Below, one piece after another: positions 10,915 to 22,119 of a stretch of DNA of 64,000 nt. The notes under the pieces were generated by a model. That model was given only the letters and a program-made list of their open reading frames with translations. It searched no databases and had not been told where the DNA came from. Each line of letters begins with the position of its first letter. Position 1 is the first letter of the stretch. The position numbers were made by a program, and so were the translations under genes. The stretch is from Alligator mississippiensis (lineage: Eukaryota > Chordata > Crocodylia > Alligatoridae): positions 54,351,434 to 54,415,433 of the forward strand of contig NC_081828.1 in NCBI RefSeq assembly GCF_030867095.1, read 5' to 3'.

Positions 10915-11800
10915 TGATTGTAACAGGGGGCCTTCTCGGGGGCCGATTTCCCAGTGGCCCGCCCACCTGTTTCTGGGCTAACTGCCCACCTTCTCACCCA
11001 CCACGCCTTGATATTAATTATTTAATTGATGTTAGTTAAACGGGAGGCTGCCCGTTTCTTGCCCCGATGCCAGGGGGCGCGATCTGCGGCTCCGTTCCTC
11101 CCCTACACCGCAGCTCAAGCCTCGCAGATAGCATCCAGATGTTATCACTATCACCAGCACCACACTGGGCCCCAGAATCCTACTAGTTGATCCCCACTTA
11201 GATCCCTCCATTCAGGCAGCCTAGTCTGCCTTCATACTAGGCAGCATAGCTCCCTGAGCTGCTCCCCCTTATGGATGTGGTCTCCCCTGGACCTTTGGCT
11301 CACTAGCCCTGGCCCACCTCCAAGCCAGCCGGAACCACAGGCGCGCAGCTCTTGGGCATTCCTCGCTGTGGGCCCCCGGCCCTTCGACCCTTCCGGTCCT
11401 GGCCCCAGCATGGACCAGTCAGGGGAAGTTCAGACAGGCCTGAGTCTATGGCCTCACCGTCTTTCTCTGGTGGTCCACCCTCCAGACCCTACAAAGTGGT
11501 AACCCACCTGGTTGTGAGGGCTAGGGGCTAAGGCGCCCTGACCTGCCTTTCACTGGGGTGGTAACTGGCCTGGCATTTCCTGGGGACTCCCGCACCACTG
11601 AGAACCCCGCCAGGCCACCCACTCCCTGCAGTTCTGGTTAAGTCATGCCCAGGACCTGAAGCCTCCTGACCACCACCTACCGCTCCTCCCTTACCTCCAG
11701 ATGATACCTGCAGCCAGGCGATGTTGTTGCCTGGCCTCCCAGCAGCAAAATGCCCTGTTTATATGGGCAGTCCTGTATCTAAAATGACTGCCCTACTCAG
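10915..11800. repeat. GC-rich block, possibly an LTR or other repeat
   Basis: Base composition changes abruptly to about 60% GC from TGTAACAGGGGGCC at about 10938, then returns to the AT-rich background after about 11850. There is a possible TATA-like word (TTTATATGGG) at about 11758. The start with TGTAACAG suggests an LTR, but no paired LTR, primer site or coding part is visible. The open frame 11275-11502 has proline-rich low-complexity composition and no domain. An unclassified repeat is equally likely. Confidence 0.3.
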
Positions 11801-11969
11801 GCACCTGCTGGCTGCTGCTTTCTGGCAAGTGGCAGGCACAAACAGTGCCCTGCCACACTGGTATACATTAGTACATCAAGTGTGGGGCATTATTATGAGA
11901 GTGACTGGTATTTCAGAGGCTGAAGATGTACCATGTGCAGCTCTAAGGTTTTATACATTTGGGAGAAAG

Positions 11970-13200
11970 GTAGGTAGTATACTGAGATGAGCTAAGCTTC
12001 TCTTGGACATTTCTATCATGTTGACCTTGTGGCCAGTAAGGAAAGGATGGAAGAGCAATTTCTAAGAGCTCTATATGTACATTCCCAGTAATGAGAATAG
12101 TATTCCCTTGAGATAAAAATTTGGGAGCAAATTATGAGAGTAGCCAAGAATCTGTAAGGGCTATAGACCCAGGGAGTGTTTTAAAAAACTGTAAATGTGG
12201 CTTTGAATCCTCCTACCTTTTGGATGCCTATTTTTTAAAGTAGAGTGATCTTTTAAAGGGTTTCCTTTTTATTTCACCAATACACATTTACAGCCATAAC
12301 TGTAAACCCGCCCCCCCCCCCCCCTGTTTTCTGACATTAAAAAAAATCCTATTTTAAAACCTATGTTTGGGAATCACTTGATGACATTTTTATTTGCATT
12401 ATTGATTTTGAAGTGGAGTATGTTTATCTTAACATTTGTCAAGGGTGCTTTCCCCCCCCCCAAAAATGTAAGCATTTTCTGTCATTTCATAGCTTGATAA
12501 CAAATTGGCAACGAGCTCCAAACTTGATTTACTGTGCTGTTACCATTAGGACACTGCATGTCTTCGTACCTGAAAGGTTGACCCACACGTCATAACTTCT
12601 TGAGTATGTTGCCTGTTTGCATGCGTTCTGTAAAGTACAATGTACATTTACTGAGTTGGATACATAAACATAACTGTATTTCAACAAAATGAGGATCAAC
12701 ACTAAAAATCTTTGAGGAGTTTCCTTAAAAGATATGGAAGTTTGGAAACTTTACCTCCCAAGTCTCATGTTGCTGGAATTTGAGTCTTAAAAACACCTTG
12801 TATCTAATATTATTTTTAAGCAAAGTTTTGGGAAACATCCCTGTCCCGCCATCAGATCAGTGTATTGTTACAATGATCCATTTTGAATGGTTGTCAATTC
12901 TAAAGTCTTTAACATATCGAGGTGTCATTTTTGTCCACTTACTTCTCCTGGTGAGACTGCTTTACACAGTTAATGTCTCGCTGGAGTCACTCTGATTTGA
13001 TTACTCAAAGAAGTCTACACAAGTGGATAATAGAAGTGTAGCTAACCCTCCCCCTTTGCCGCTCCTCTCTCTTTGTCTCTTTTAGTTAAGGAAGGGGGGA
13101 AAAAACCCACCATGTTTCTATTTTGGCACCTGATATCTACCAGGCAACTAAGATAAACTCTGAGGCTTACCGCAACCATGGACAGTCTCTAGGCACTGAA
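11970..13200. other. Non-coding stretch, nothing recognised
   Basis: AT-rich single-copy-looking DNA with a C homopolymer near 12310 and another near 12452. No repeats with recognisable ends, exons or RNA genes were found. Confidence 0.4.
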
Positions 13201-13220
13201 GGGTTATTTTACAATAACTT

Positions 13221-13230
13221 TATATAATAG
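13221..13230 (+). promoter_or_regulatory. Candidate TATA box for the RGL1 short transcript
   Basis: TATATAATAG lies about 270 bases upstream of the RGL1 start codon at 13493, in a region without CpG enrichment. A TATA-type alternative promoter would fit, but the transcription start is unknown. A pyrimidine-rich stretch ending in CAG (about 13311-13340) is a competing signal: it could be a splice acceptor, making this an internal exon of a longer transcript. Neither can be decided from sequence alone. Confidence 0.25.
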
Positions 13231-13458
13231 AGCTTAGAAAGGGAGAGTTTAAGTTCATAAGCATAAACAGGAAAACCTTACATCACAGCACAGTGTGTGG
13301 TGGGGGAGGAGTCTCTGTCTGTCTCTGCACTGCACTCCCAGCTCTTTGTAGTCATGAATTGACTGCAGAAGCTAAGCAACAGAAGCAGAGTGCTGTCTAC
13401 TCTGCTGGGAAAGTGTGAGAGGATTGTAAAAGCTAGTTGCTTCAAAGCAGGATCCACC

Positions 13459-13515
13459 ATGCTCCGTCCATGTAGAGAAGAGGAAACTGAGAATGAAATT
13501 GTTTTGGAAAGTTAA
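13459..13515 (+). other. Upstream ORF overlapping the RGL1 start codon
   Basis: An ATG at 13459 in strong context (CCACCATGC, A at -3) opens an 18-codon frame, MLRPCREEETENEIVLES, that ends at TAA 13513-13515, inside the first RGL1 codons and in a different frame. If the transcript starts upstream of 13459, ribosomes would meet this ATG first, so reaching the RGL1 ATG would need leaky scanning. It is seen directly in the sequence; a regulatory effect is inference. Confidence 0.5.
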
Positions 13516-13519
13516 AATG
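13493..13519 (+). CDS. RGL1: RGL1 start exon, coding part (MKLFWKVKM)
   Basis: Nine codons, MKLFWKVKM, run from ATG 13493 straight into a splice donor (ATG|GTAACT at 13519/13520). From memory, human RGL1 short isoform begins MKLLWQAKM followed by SSIQDW, and the next exon here starts with exactly SSIQDW in phase 0. The frame upstream has a stop at 13427 and no other ATG, which fixes this start for the short form. The ATG context has A at -3. The 5' end of the exon is unknown. RGL1 is a guanine nucleotide exchange factor for RalA/RalB that is recruited by active Ras; these residues precede its catalytic parts. The donor GTAACT is weaker than consensus at the last positions. Confidence 0.8.
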
Positions 13520-14545
13520 GTAACTAGAGCTTCCTTATTTCTCTACAGACTTTCTAGCTGGAGAATCCCTGTGCCATAGCTGGGCTGTATTCTTTTTGAG
13601 TGAATCTGGCAAGCCTGAACCATATTTGTGTGCAGCTTTTCTGTGCTCCTGCTGTCTTCTGAGCACCACTTTGAAAGTCTTTCTGGTCATAATGCTTTAT
13701 TACCTCTGATGAGTGTTACTGCTATGAAAATGTTTATCTACAAAAATATTGGACTTTGTGTGTGTATCTAATGTGGGGCAGTGGAGGAAAGGATTTGGGA
13801 GAGGGAGCGGAAGTTAGCTGAATCCCTTTAGATTAATTCAGGATTTCTTTTCTGGCTCAGCTACGATGGTTTGGTTTTTTTGTTTTTATTTATTTGGGAT
13901 TGGGGGAGGGCTTAGTTGGAGGAATGTAAAATGGAGAATCATTTTAGTAAATGTTTCAATTAAAGTTTGAGTCTTGTCTTTTGCTTTTCTAATATTTATA
14001 ACTTTAAGCCTTCAACCTATAAAGTTTTGTAGCTGAATATTAATACCCCCCCACCAGTGCTTTAGTTCTCTCACATCAAGAGAAATAAAGAATGGCTGTA
14101 CTTTAAATACTTAAAAGTTTCAAAGTTATTCAACTGCTTTTAAAAGTACAGTTCCTTCCATACATGAAAAACCAAGGAGTTTAATTGTTTTAAAAGGGGG
14201 GAGGGGAAAGTTCACTAATCAAGACCAAACTATTTCTCTGAGAAAAGACTTTATAAAACTATTTCAAATATGTGCAAGTCTTGGAAAAAATAACTGAATG
14301 GAAAGTCAGGGTATCCTGATACCACAGGAAAGGACAGCTTGCCAAGAATATCTCAGCCTACTGTTAGTGTCCATCGAAAAGTGCCTTGTATTGCTCTGAT
14401 TGTTATATTTACTTTGTACAGCCTATCTTCTGCTCTGAGCACTGCATTAAGCAGTATAGCAGCTGGAATAGATTGTGGTTAGCAGAGGAAGGGGGGAAAA
14501 TACCATTTTTATCCTTTTCTCTTTCTTTTTTCCCTTCCATGGCAG
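13520..14545 (+). other. RGL1: RGL1 intron between start exon and second exon
   Basis: Phase 0 intron of 1026 bases with a GTAACT donor and an acceptor ending in TTCCATGGCAG after a long pyrimidine tract (about 14505-14539). The interior is AT-rich and no repeat with definable ends was recognised in it. Confidence 0.75.
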
Positions 14546-14656
14546 AGCTCTATTCAGGACTGGGGTGAAGAGGTAGAGGAAGGAGCTGTTTATAATGTCA
14601 CCCTCAAAAGAGTGCAGATTCAACAGGCTGCCAATAAAGGAGCAAGATGGCTAGGG
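14546..14656 (+). CDS. RGL1: RGL1 second coding exon
   Basis: The exon is 111 bases (37 codons), phase 0 at both ends, bounded by a CAG acceptor with strong pyrimidine tract and a GTGAGT donor. It encodes SSIQDWGEEVEEGAVYNV followed by TLKRVQIQQAANKGARWLG, which agrees almost residue for residue with the region just before the RasGEF N-terminal domain of vertebrate RGL1 as remembered. The segment is a conserved lead-in of the RalGDS family (the VTLKRVQ stretch and the RWLG end). It joins exon 55611-55819 in frame to give RWLG-AEGDQLPP. No stop, frameshift or odd codon is present, so this is a functional exon. The similar paralogues RALGDS, RGL2 and RGL3 fit less well because SSIQDWGEEVEEGA is characteristic of RGL1. 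Confidence 0.93.
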
Positions 14657-17021
14657 GTGAGTAAAACCGGCACAGTGGCATCTTGAAGATTGCTTGTGGA
14701 CTTTGGAGCTCTGGCCCAATGAGCTGAATTCCAAAGAAACAGTTATGCTATTAACTTTAAGCAAAGACTGGTTTTAGCATTAAAAAATAACTTGGGAATC
14801 TGCACTGCCTGACCAAGGTTTATGGCTCAACTCTTTGTCTTCTGAAAGATGCATAAAACTGGGTTTTGATCACTTGAGGCCATGGATCTCATGGCACTTA
14901 CTGCAAGACTTGTGATTTTTAAGCCAAAGCCTAATTCTGAAAACTGTTCTGTATCAGAGGCATAACAACCAGGGTCTACGTCTTGGGTAGCAGAGCAGGG
15001 GTGGCAGCAGGAGCTAGTTGCAGCAGCTGGGCTGATAGCCACCACAGCTGCCATTCTTGCATCTCCTCTAGGTGGAATGGATTGTTTCACTTCAAAGACA
15101 GGTGTGCTTCAGGGGGGCCAGAAAACAAGCCCTGTATGTATGGTTTAATTCTGTAAGTGGCTGGAGGGCTCTGAACTATCAGCTGAGGATTTGGCCAAAT
15201 AAAATAGAATAAATCCACTGAAGTCAATGAAACTACGGCAGTTTATACAACTTGAAGATCTGACGTAAATTTTTTGTATGTGTACATTTTTTCAGGATGC
15301 AAGGTACAAAATAAATGGTGGGTCTGATTTATTTATCATTTTGGATAACATTTTACCTGACTCCATGTAAGGTCAATACTTTAGAGATTTAAATAAAAAA
15401 GAGTTCTTGTCAAAGTACCATAGCATACAGCAATACGCAGCCAGGCTGACAACAGAGTCAGGATAGATAAGCAAACTTTGTCCTGCACAAAGATAATGCT
15501 CAGTATTTCCTCTTTCCATATTTCCAAGAAGTACACAGAGTCCTAAGCAGAACAGATTATTTCAAATCTGCTTCCGTGATGAGTGGCTGATTTCCCATCT
15601 CTGCCTCCTGTTTTTAGCAGGGTAAGGGAAAAATATTTGTGAAATTTGCAGGAGATCAACAGTACATCCATATGGTGGTTTTGCCAGAGGTCTGAGTGAC
15701 CCTGTCTTATAGATGTGATTCAAAAAATTCAAAACCTTTCACGTTTTAGTGGTGATGACTATTAAACAGTCTCCTTTGACATTAAATCCGGGTGGGAGAT
15801 CTCAGTCCTCTTCTTAATAAATTCTTGTCCATATTACAGGGATCTCTATCACAATTGGCATTAGGTGGTATATGTCTTCTGGGTTTTAGCTAGAGTCCGA
15901 GTACTGTAAGGTGTGGAAAGTGAGCTATCCTTTTATTGTTATATCTCATCCCACCAGGTCAAAACTGAAGCATATTTGTGGGAAGAGAGACTGTGTGTCA
16001 GAAGTCTGCACCTGTTTTGTTTATAAATGGATGACTATAGTCCCTTGGGCTTACAAACTTGCATCTTTCATGTGCATTAATCTCTCGTGTCAGTTTTAAA
16101 ATAACCAAAAATTGTAACTTTCTTTTTCCCCTTAAGAACTTTGAAACCTACATTATTTTAAGCTCTTCTGGTGCATAGGAACTGATCCTGTTTTAGTTAT
16201 TGATTTCAGTGTGTTTCCATGGTCAATAAACAGCCTTAATTCAGAGCATTATTTATTAATATGCATTCCATCAGCAATTCTGCCTTGCAAAGCAGAGCTG
16301 GTTTTTACAGTTATCAAAGGGTTTTTTCTAAACTTCTAAATTAGGAGCTGATGTGTTTCATTACCTGGATATTATAACCTTCCAGTGCTTTGTAGTTCCT
16401 AATGCTATATAAAATCAGTTACCTCCAGTAGTCAGTGAGTTTCCCAGTGTTGTGTTGTGCTGTCTTTCTTTCTAAAGTTGACATAAGTCTTGCTTGGGTT
16501 GCAGATTCAGGGTTAAATTGAAGGCAGTGGGAGTAAGACATACATGTCCAACAGGCTTTGGGCATTCTTTATAACAAATACAGTAATTCCTTCTGATTGT
16601 ATATATTCCTAAAAAATAGGAAGTGTTAAGTATCTAGGTTACTCCCAGTGCACACATCCTTCATGAGTCCCCTCAGACCTTAATCTTGTAGTTTACAGCA
16701 TCAGCAAAAGTTCATTCTTTTGACTTGAAAGCACTGTTTTATTGTGTTTGGTTCTTAAATATCCTGTGCAGCATCCATAAGTTTTCATAAAAGTGAAGAT
16801 TTGACCCAGTGACCCCAAAGTGGGTGCTCTCAGTGATGCTACATGTGTAAATGCTTTGTAATTCTTTCAGATGAAGGATAGTAGGTATCAAGGTAAATTT
16901 ATATACTATGTCTGACATAACTCTATGGATTTCATACTGAAAATTTCATACGAATCATATTAAAGGACGAGTAAAAATCCTGCTTATTTCAAACATGGTA
17001 GATTTTTACTTACCACACAGT
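14657..17021. other. Intronic stretch without recognised elements
   Basis: About 2.4 kb of AT-rich DNA. A minus-strand open frame at 14827-15090 and a plus-strand one at 15911-16099 have no recognised domain and no coding signature. No repeat ends were found. Confidence 0.4.
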
Positions 17022-17269
17022 GCACACATCTACACAAGACACTACTGTACAGGCATTACTACACATTTATTTAGTACTTGTACAAATTGCTGATTTAGTA
17101 CTTGTTTAAACAAGTACTAAATAAATGGGCAGTAATGCGAGTTACTGTGCAGTAGTCCCAGCAAATGCCTTTTTTGTGATGCTAGTATGCATCATGTTTT
17201 TTTGTCAGTCGAAGCTACTGCGCAGCAGTATCAGGCTACTGCGCAGTTAGCATCTTGTGTAGACATGCC
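17022..17269. mobile_element. Family B MITE, copy 1
   Basis: The left end reads GCACACATCTACACAAGAC and the right end, inverted, reads GGCATGTCTACACAAGATGC, giving a clear terminal inverted repeat around TCTACACAAGA. The interior holds several CTACTGCGCAG-type words and a local palindrome of AGTACTTGTTTAAACAAGTACT at about 17098-17119. At 248 bp it is non-coding. Related copies lie at 17369, 19855 and 44779. Confidence 0.65.
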
Positions 17270-17368
17270 TAGTAGTACTGTGTTGACAAACTTGAAATTT
17301 TGGGCAAATGTCTGCTTATTGTAAGCATTCAAGCATCAACAGAGTCCATAAATGAATTTAGTCCACTC

Positions 17369-17531
17369 TGGCCATGTCTACATGAGACACTGTGCAGTAG
17401 CTTATGACTACTGTGCAGTAGCACTTCAGGAAGCGTGACGTGATGCTACTGCGCAGTAGTTTCTGACTACTCAGAAACTAGTCAGAAACTACTGCGCAGT
17501 TAGCGTCATGAAAGAGCTGACTTCTTGGCCT
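17369..17531. mobile_element. Family B MITE, copy 2 (right end decayed)
   Basis: It begins TGGCCATGTCTACATGAGAC and contains repeated CTGTGCAGTAG and CTGCGCAGTAG words and the inverted pair TTTCTGACTACTCAGAAACTAGTCAGAAA at about 17460-17488. The right end has the expected TAGCGTCATGA but the final inverted TCTACA is missing, so the right boundary is approximate. Confidence 0.55.
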
Positions 17532-17764
17532 TATAAAAGCAAAGGTTTGCCAAAATGATTGAAATAATATTAACCTTTTTGAAAATAGGAGGCTTGTACA
17601 TTAGCATCAAACTCCTTAGTTTTTTTTAGCAATAAACTATACATAGTAAAATATCCTTCATTCAAGGATATGAAGAGATACCATATGAACCTTCCCAAGA
17701 TTATAAGTTTTAGCTATCGGATTTTGTCTTAGATGCTACTATGATATCTTTTACTTTTTTAATT

Positions 17765-19240
17765 ATTGATATTATTATAGCACTTCAGTGCTCTAGTCAT
17801 GTACCGTGAAACCACTGAGATAGACACTGGACAAACACAAACATATAGTCCTGATCAAAAAGAGCTTACAATTTAAGCATAAGAAAAGAGACAACAGATG
17901 GATGCAGACAGTCTGGAGAGCACAAGGAAACAATGAGACTACTGGTCAGCATGATAGACAGTGGTCTCAGCCAGCAGGAACCTAACTGAGTAACTTGTCA
18001 AGAGTGTTTTGGACATAGCAAAGGAAAGATTTTGAAGAGGACCTTGAAGGGGGATAGTGGTGGTCCTTCTGTGAATGTTTATGGAGAGTTTTCCCAAGCT
18101 AGAGGAGGAAAATGGAGAAAAGTACAAAGATGCTCATTTGAAAATTTAAGACATGGGTGATTGAGGCTGGCATCATGAGCCAGTTGGAGGTCAGAGTCAA
18201 TGTGAGAAATGACAGGCAGGGTGGGAATACGCACAAAGGGTGTTGAAATTGAAATACAAGTAGCTTATCTTTGGTATGATACAGGGTGAGAGGTACAGTG
18301 AAAGCATAGACTAGGAGAATGAGATATGAAGTGGCATCCTAAGTAGATGCAAGCGGGGAAAGATGGTACTTATCAAAGCCAGATAAAAAGACATTGTAGT
18401 AATTGGGACACAAGTTTCACCTGTATGGATGGATAGGAAAAGATGTATCTTACAATCTTTTGGCAATAGGAATCTTGGCAATATCTACATTTTGTACTAA
18501 ATGTGAGGATCTAGCAAGAGGACTGAGTCAAAGATACTCCCCAGGCCTGAATGATAGCATGGATGATGATGGTATTGGAATTGGAAATTAAGAAGGGTTG
18601 TCTTATTTGGAGTGGATGGCTGTCCACAAGGAGACATTGAAAGGTCAAGATTTTTCGTTCTGATGGAAAGAGATGGATTGGGAGTAGAGAAGTAGATCTG
18701 TGAGTCATCCTCTTAGAGGTGATAGTTGAATTTGAGTTTGTGGGTGCAGCTACCAAGAGAAAAGCATGACAAAAGAGAAGAGGATCATGGGCAGATTTGG
18801 AAGATAGAAAAAGAAGCAGGAGAAGAAAGGATTATGGAAACCAAGGAAAGGCATGATTTCCAGAAGAACAGCTGATATATCAAGGAAGATGAAGATGGCT
18901 TGCTGGTTCTGAGCTTTAGCTAAGAAGGGGTTGTAAGAGACTGTATGGTGGAAACAGTTTCAGTGAACTGCAGCAGATGGTGGTAGCTTGATTGGAGGGC
19001 ATTTAAGATTAAACTAGTGGAGATGAATTCCAGGCAGTTATTGTAACCAGCATGTCCAATGAGCTGAAATGAAATGAAAAAGCCAAGGAGGTGGACAGTA
19101 GCTGGAGAGGCAAGTGAGGTCAAGAATGGGATTAAGATGGGAAGAACCAAAGATATTCATAGGTGTGATAGGTGACAGTCTTTTCCATCCAGAGACTGAA
19201 CCAACAAGAGATGATGCTACCTGAAGCTTGCTTTTAGGAA
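17765..19240 (-). mobile_element. L2-type LINE 3' fragment, heavily decayed
   Basis: Reading the minus strand in shifting frames recovers fragments of an L2-like reverse transcriptase C-terminal region: an FLSIHTG segment near 18420, matching the usual IHTAKTLIQALIISRLDYC block; a weak counterpart of the GVSL motif near 18535; and C-terminal pieces such as HPCLKFSNEHLCTFLHFPP near 18120-18175. The 3' untranslated part (17765-17900, minus strand) ends in an ATT/TAAT-rich tail. Many stops and frameshifts make it inert. The part beyond about 18760 is less certain. Confidence 0.55.
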
Positions 19241-20731
19241 GTACTGAGGACATCATAGAAAATGACCTTGATTCAAGTGATCACACGTTGATTCTATTTA
19301 ATTTAAAATGGAAGGACAGACAAAAATAGGACTGTACCAAAGGGGTTTTTTTTTTGTTTTTAAAAGATAAAATGATAAGCTAAGAGAAGTTTTAGGTGAA
19401 ATCAGTTGAAATTAGAAGCTCAGTTGGTAGAATATAGAGGAAACTTGGAATTTCTGTGTGTAAAAAGTATTAAAAAACCCACAAACTACCTGGAACTTGC
19501 ATCTGTAATGAAGAGGAAGAAGTTATAGAAAAGGCCCCATACTAAGCTGCTGAAGAAGGATATTAGGGGTAAGCTGAGAAGCTACAAAAAATGGAAAAAA
19601 ATGTACTGACCATCAAAGGGAGCTATGGTTTGGAGGTCAGGAAGTGTAGGGATAACGTGGGTATTACCTGCAGTTACACTTATTTAGACCTTGTAAAGGA
19701 AATCAAAACCAATAGTAAAAACTTTTTAAAGAGCAAAATTGTGGCTGCTATGCAGTAAAAAGAGGAATAGAAATTATAGGTAATTTACAATTGGCCCCAA
19801 ATTGTAAGTGAATGTTTTGCCACAATTTTTAATAAAAAAAATGAAATAAGAAAGCTGTGCTATTGTGCTAATGCACAGTAGAACTAGTTTACCATGCATT
19901 AGCATCACTTAAAAGGCGTTTGCTGGTGCTACTGTGCAGTAGCGCCAATTACTGAGCATTTCGTTAGTACCTGTTTTTGGTGCATTAACGCATATGTAGA
20001 TGTGCCCACTGAGACTAAAAACAGATTTCTGGTATGAGGTGGGATCTTATCAGTTAAAAACAAAAGAGAAGGAGAACTATATGGGTGTATTAGCTGACTG
20101 CAGCATGACTGTGGGCCAGCAGTGTTATGGGGCTGTGAAAAAGGCAAATGTAATTCCTTGGTGTATCAAGCAAGGTATTTGCAGGAGAAACTGTAAGTAT
20201 TAACACTGTTATAGAAAGTCCTGGTGGGATCTCATTGGAAATAATATATAACTCTGATCACCCATGCTCCAGAGAGATGAAATTAAATGGGAACAAGTGT
20301 GGCGAAAGATAGCAGGGAGAATGGAGAACCTGTCATATGAGAAACTAAAAGAGCATGGTTTGTGTAGCCTAACTATATGGAAGCCGAGAGGAGTTCTAAT
20401 TGTTTTCCATATATACATCAAGGGATAAAACCCAAGGTTGAGAAGAGAGCTATTTAAGATATGGGACAGTGTTGGCACAAGAATAAATGAGAATAACTTT
20501 CCTATTAATGCATTTAAGATGGGAATTAGAAGAATGTTTCAAACTGTCAGTACAGTGAAGTTCTGGAACATCCTTCATCTTGAATTAGTGGGGGCAAAAT
20601 CCTAAAAAGCTTTATGATAGAGCTTGATCATTTAAAAAAAAATATATATATAAAGTGGTTGCCCATAATAGCAGGGGATTGCACTGGCCAAAACAAGGAC
20701 CAAGTAGGTCACTTCTAGTTCTATGTTCCTA
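19241..20731 (+). mobile_element. CR1/L3-type LINE fragment, split by a family B MITE
   Basis: The plus strand starts in the end of the endonuclease (NDLDSSDHTLI, the terminal SDH motif region), passes through the linker, and after a MITE at 19855-20008 resumes with ENYMGVLADCSMTVGQQCY and AVKKANVIPWCIKQGI, which match the C-terminal part of CR1/L3 ORF2. It ends with a 3' tail resembling GGATTGCACTGGCC then TTCTATGTTCCTAAG. The reverse transcriptase core between is missing, so the copy has an internal deletion as well as many stops. Confidence 0.65.
19855..20008. mobile_element. Family B MITE, copy 3, inside a LINE
   Basis: The interior shares CTACTGTGCAGTAGC and TGCATTAGCATCACTT with the other family B copies. 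The right end, inverted, reads GGGCACATCTACATATGCG. The left end is less well preserved. It separates two parts of the CR1/L3 fragment, so it inserted after that LINE copy. Confidence 0.5.
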
Positions 20732-20739
20732 AGCCAAAT

Positions 20740-21560
20740 GAAGACACAATGTCAAGGAAATGTGCTACTAAGAAGTTAGGTGAATTATCAAGATTATATG
20801 AGAAGAGGGGGATAGAGAGAGAGAGTGAAACAATGATTAGAAACAGAAACAAGACCTGGCAGGGGGCCAGGTGCAGAGACAGTCTTAAACAAAAGGATTC
20901 AATTTCTGTGAGAGCCAGGAATGAAAGAAATTGTTGTGTTCCAGTTTAGAACAGAGGTCTTCGACTGGTTAGGCAAACATGATGACTGCTGCATTTCAAA
21001 ATGAGGTATGAAGATGCTGTAGATGTCTCAGATATTTTAAAATATGGGTAAGATATTCCAGAGACAGCAAGAGCAGGGCAAGTGTAAAGGTAGAGGGGTA
21101 TGGGTGTGAGACTAGGAACGCTAGCCAGAAAGAGCAGGGGGTGGCTGGAAAGGATGTGGAACATGGGTATGGAGGGAGGGCAGAACAGAATTGGGTATAT
21201 ATCACTAAAGATGAGGAGGAGGTAGTGAAGGAGAGTGTGGATATGGATATTTGAGATCTGCTAGTGGAAAGAGTGAGGAGATCAGGATGGAGTGGGGAAG
21301 AGAAGCAAGTAGAGTGGTGGATTGTGAGGGTAATGAGGTTGGGGAAATGGACCAGTAGAGGAAAGAGAAGAGTAAGGAGGAAGGAAAAGGATAGATACTG
21401 TGATGTAGAAGAAAGGTGCAGTGAGAGACATGTGAGATTGGCAAATAGATAAAATTTCTTTTTAAAAAAGCAGTTTAAAAATGCTATGAAAATACATTTG
21501 TGTGTGCTTCTTTGTAGGTATTTAGGGTGATGTTCTTTTCCCTTCCTGGTCATGTAAGTG
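20740..21560. other. Purine-rich intronic stretch, nothing recognised
   Basis: The plus strand is strongly purine-rich (GAGAGAG, GGAGGAGG). The 185-codon minus-strand frame 20996-21553 is rich in S, L, F, P and T, as expected of a pyrimidine-rich strand lacking stops. No domain is visible. Confidence 0.4.
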
Positions 21561-21651
21561 CCCAGCTTTGGTTATGTACATGCTATCTTAGCTACATGCT
21601 ACATTTCTATCTTAATGCCAAAAATGCCACTAGAACACAGGTAGGAATTTT

Positions 21652-21961
21652 GGATGCCTGTACATGAGTGCAGAGACTGCTTTGATGTGCTGTAATTACA
21701 GCACATCAGAGTAGACTTGAATAATCGAGTCTGCTGGAGCGTGGTAATTACTGTGCTCCAGCAGCCTCCCAAGTATCAGTGTCCCTGCACTTAAAAATGG
21801 CAGCAGGGTTACTTGAACTAAAGTTCATAAAACTAATTTAGCGAGCTTTAGTTCAAGCACCTCTGCCACCATTTTTAAGCATGGGGATGCTGATACACAA
21901 GATGCTTTAGTGCTGTAATTAAAGTGTCCCCCTCTTCCCCCAGAGCATGGGTAAAAGTGAC
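21652..21961. mobile_element. Family C foldback MITE, copy 1
   Basis: The interior has the family hairpin: CCCTGCACTTAAAAATGGCAG then GAACTAAAGTTCATAA pairs across to GCGAGCTTTAGTTCAAG and GCCACCATTTTTAAGCATGG. Left of it are GTAATTACAGCACATCAGAGTAGAC and CTGCTGGAGCGTGGTAATTAC words shared with copies at 24815 and 43430. The ends are approximate (about TGGATGCCTGTACATGAG on the left). Confidence 0.6.
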
Positions 21962-22119
21962 CTTTATTCCTGGCTGCCTAGTCATCTTGTAGATATGTAG
22001 TGGTGTCTAAGGCCCAAAAATGTTATTGACCAAAACCCATGACTAGCAGGACTTAGACTCAAGAACAGATGAGAGATGTCTATCAGGGGAAGCAGGAGGC
22101 TTTTATCATATTTTTCCAC

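Noticed and set aside
20996..21553. 185-codon minus-strand open frame
   Set aside because: The composition (S, L, F, P, T) reflects a pyrimidine-rich strand; no domain, start context or splice signals.
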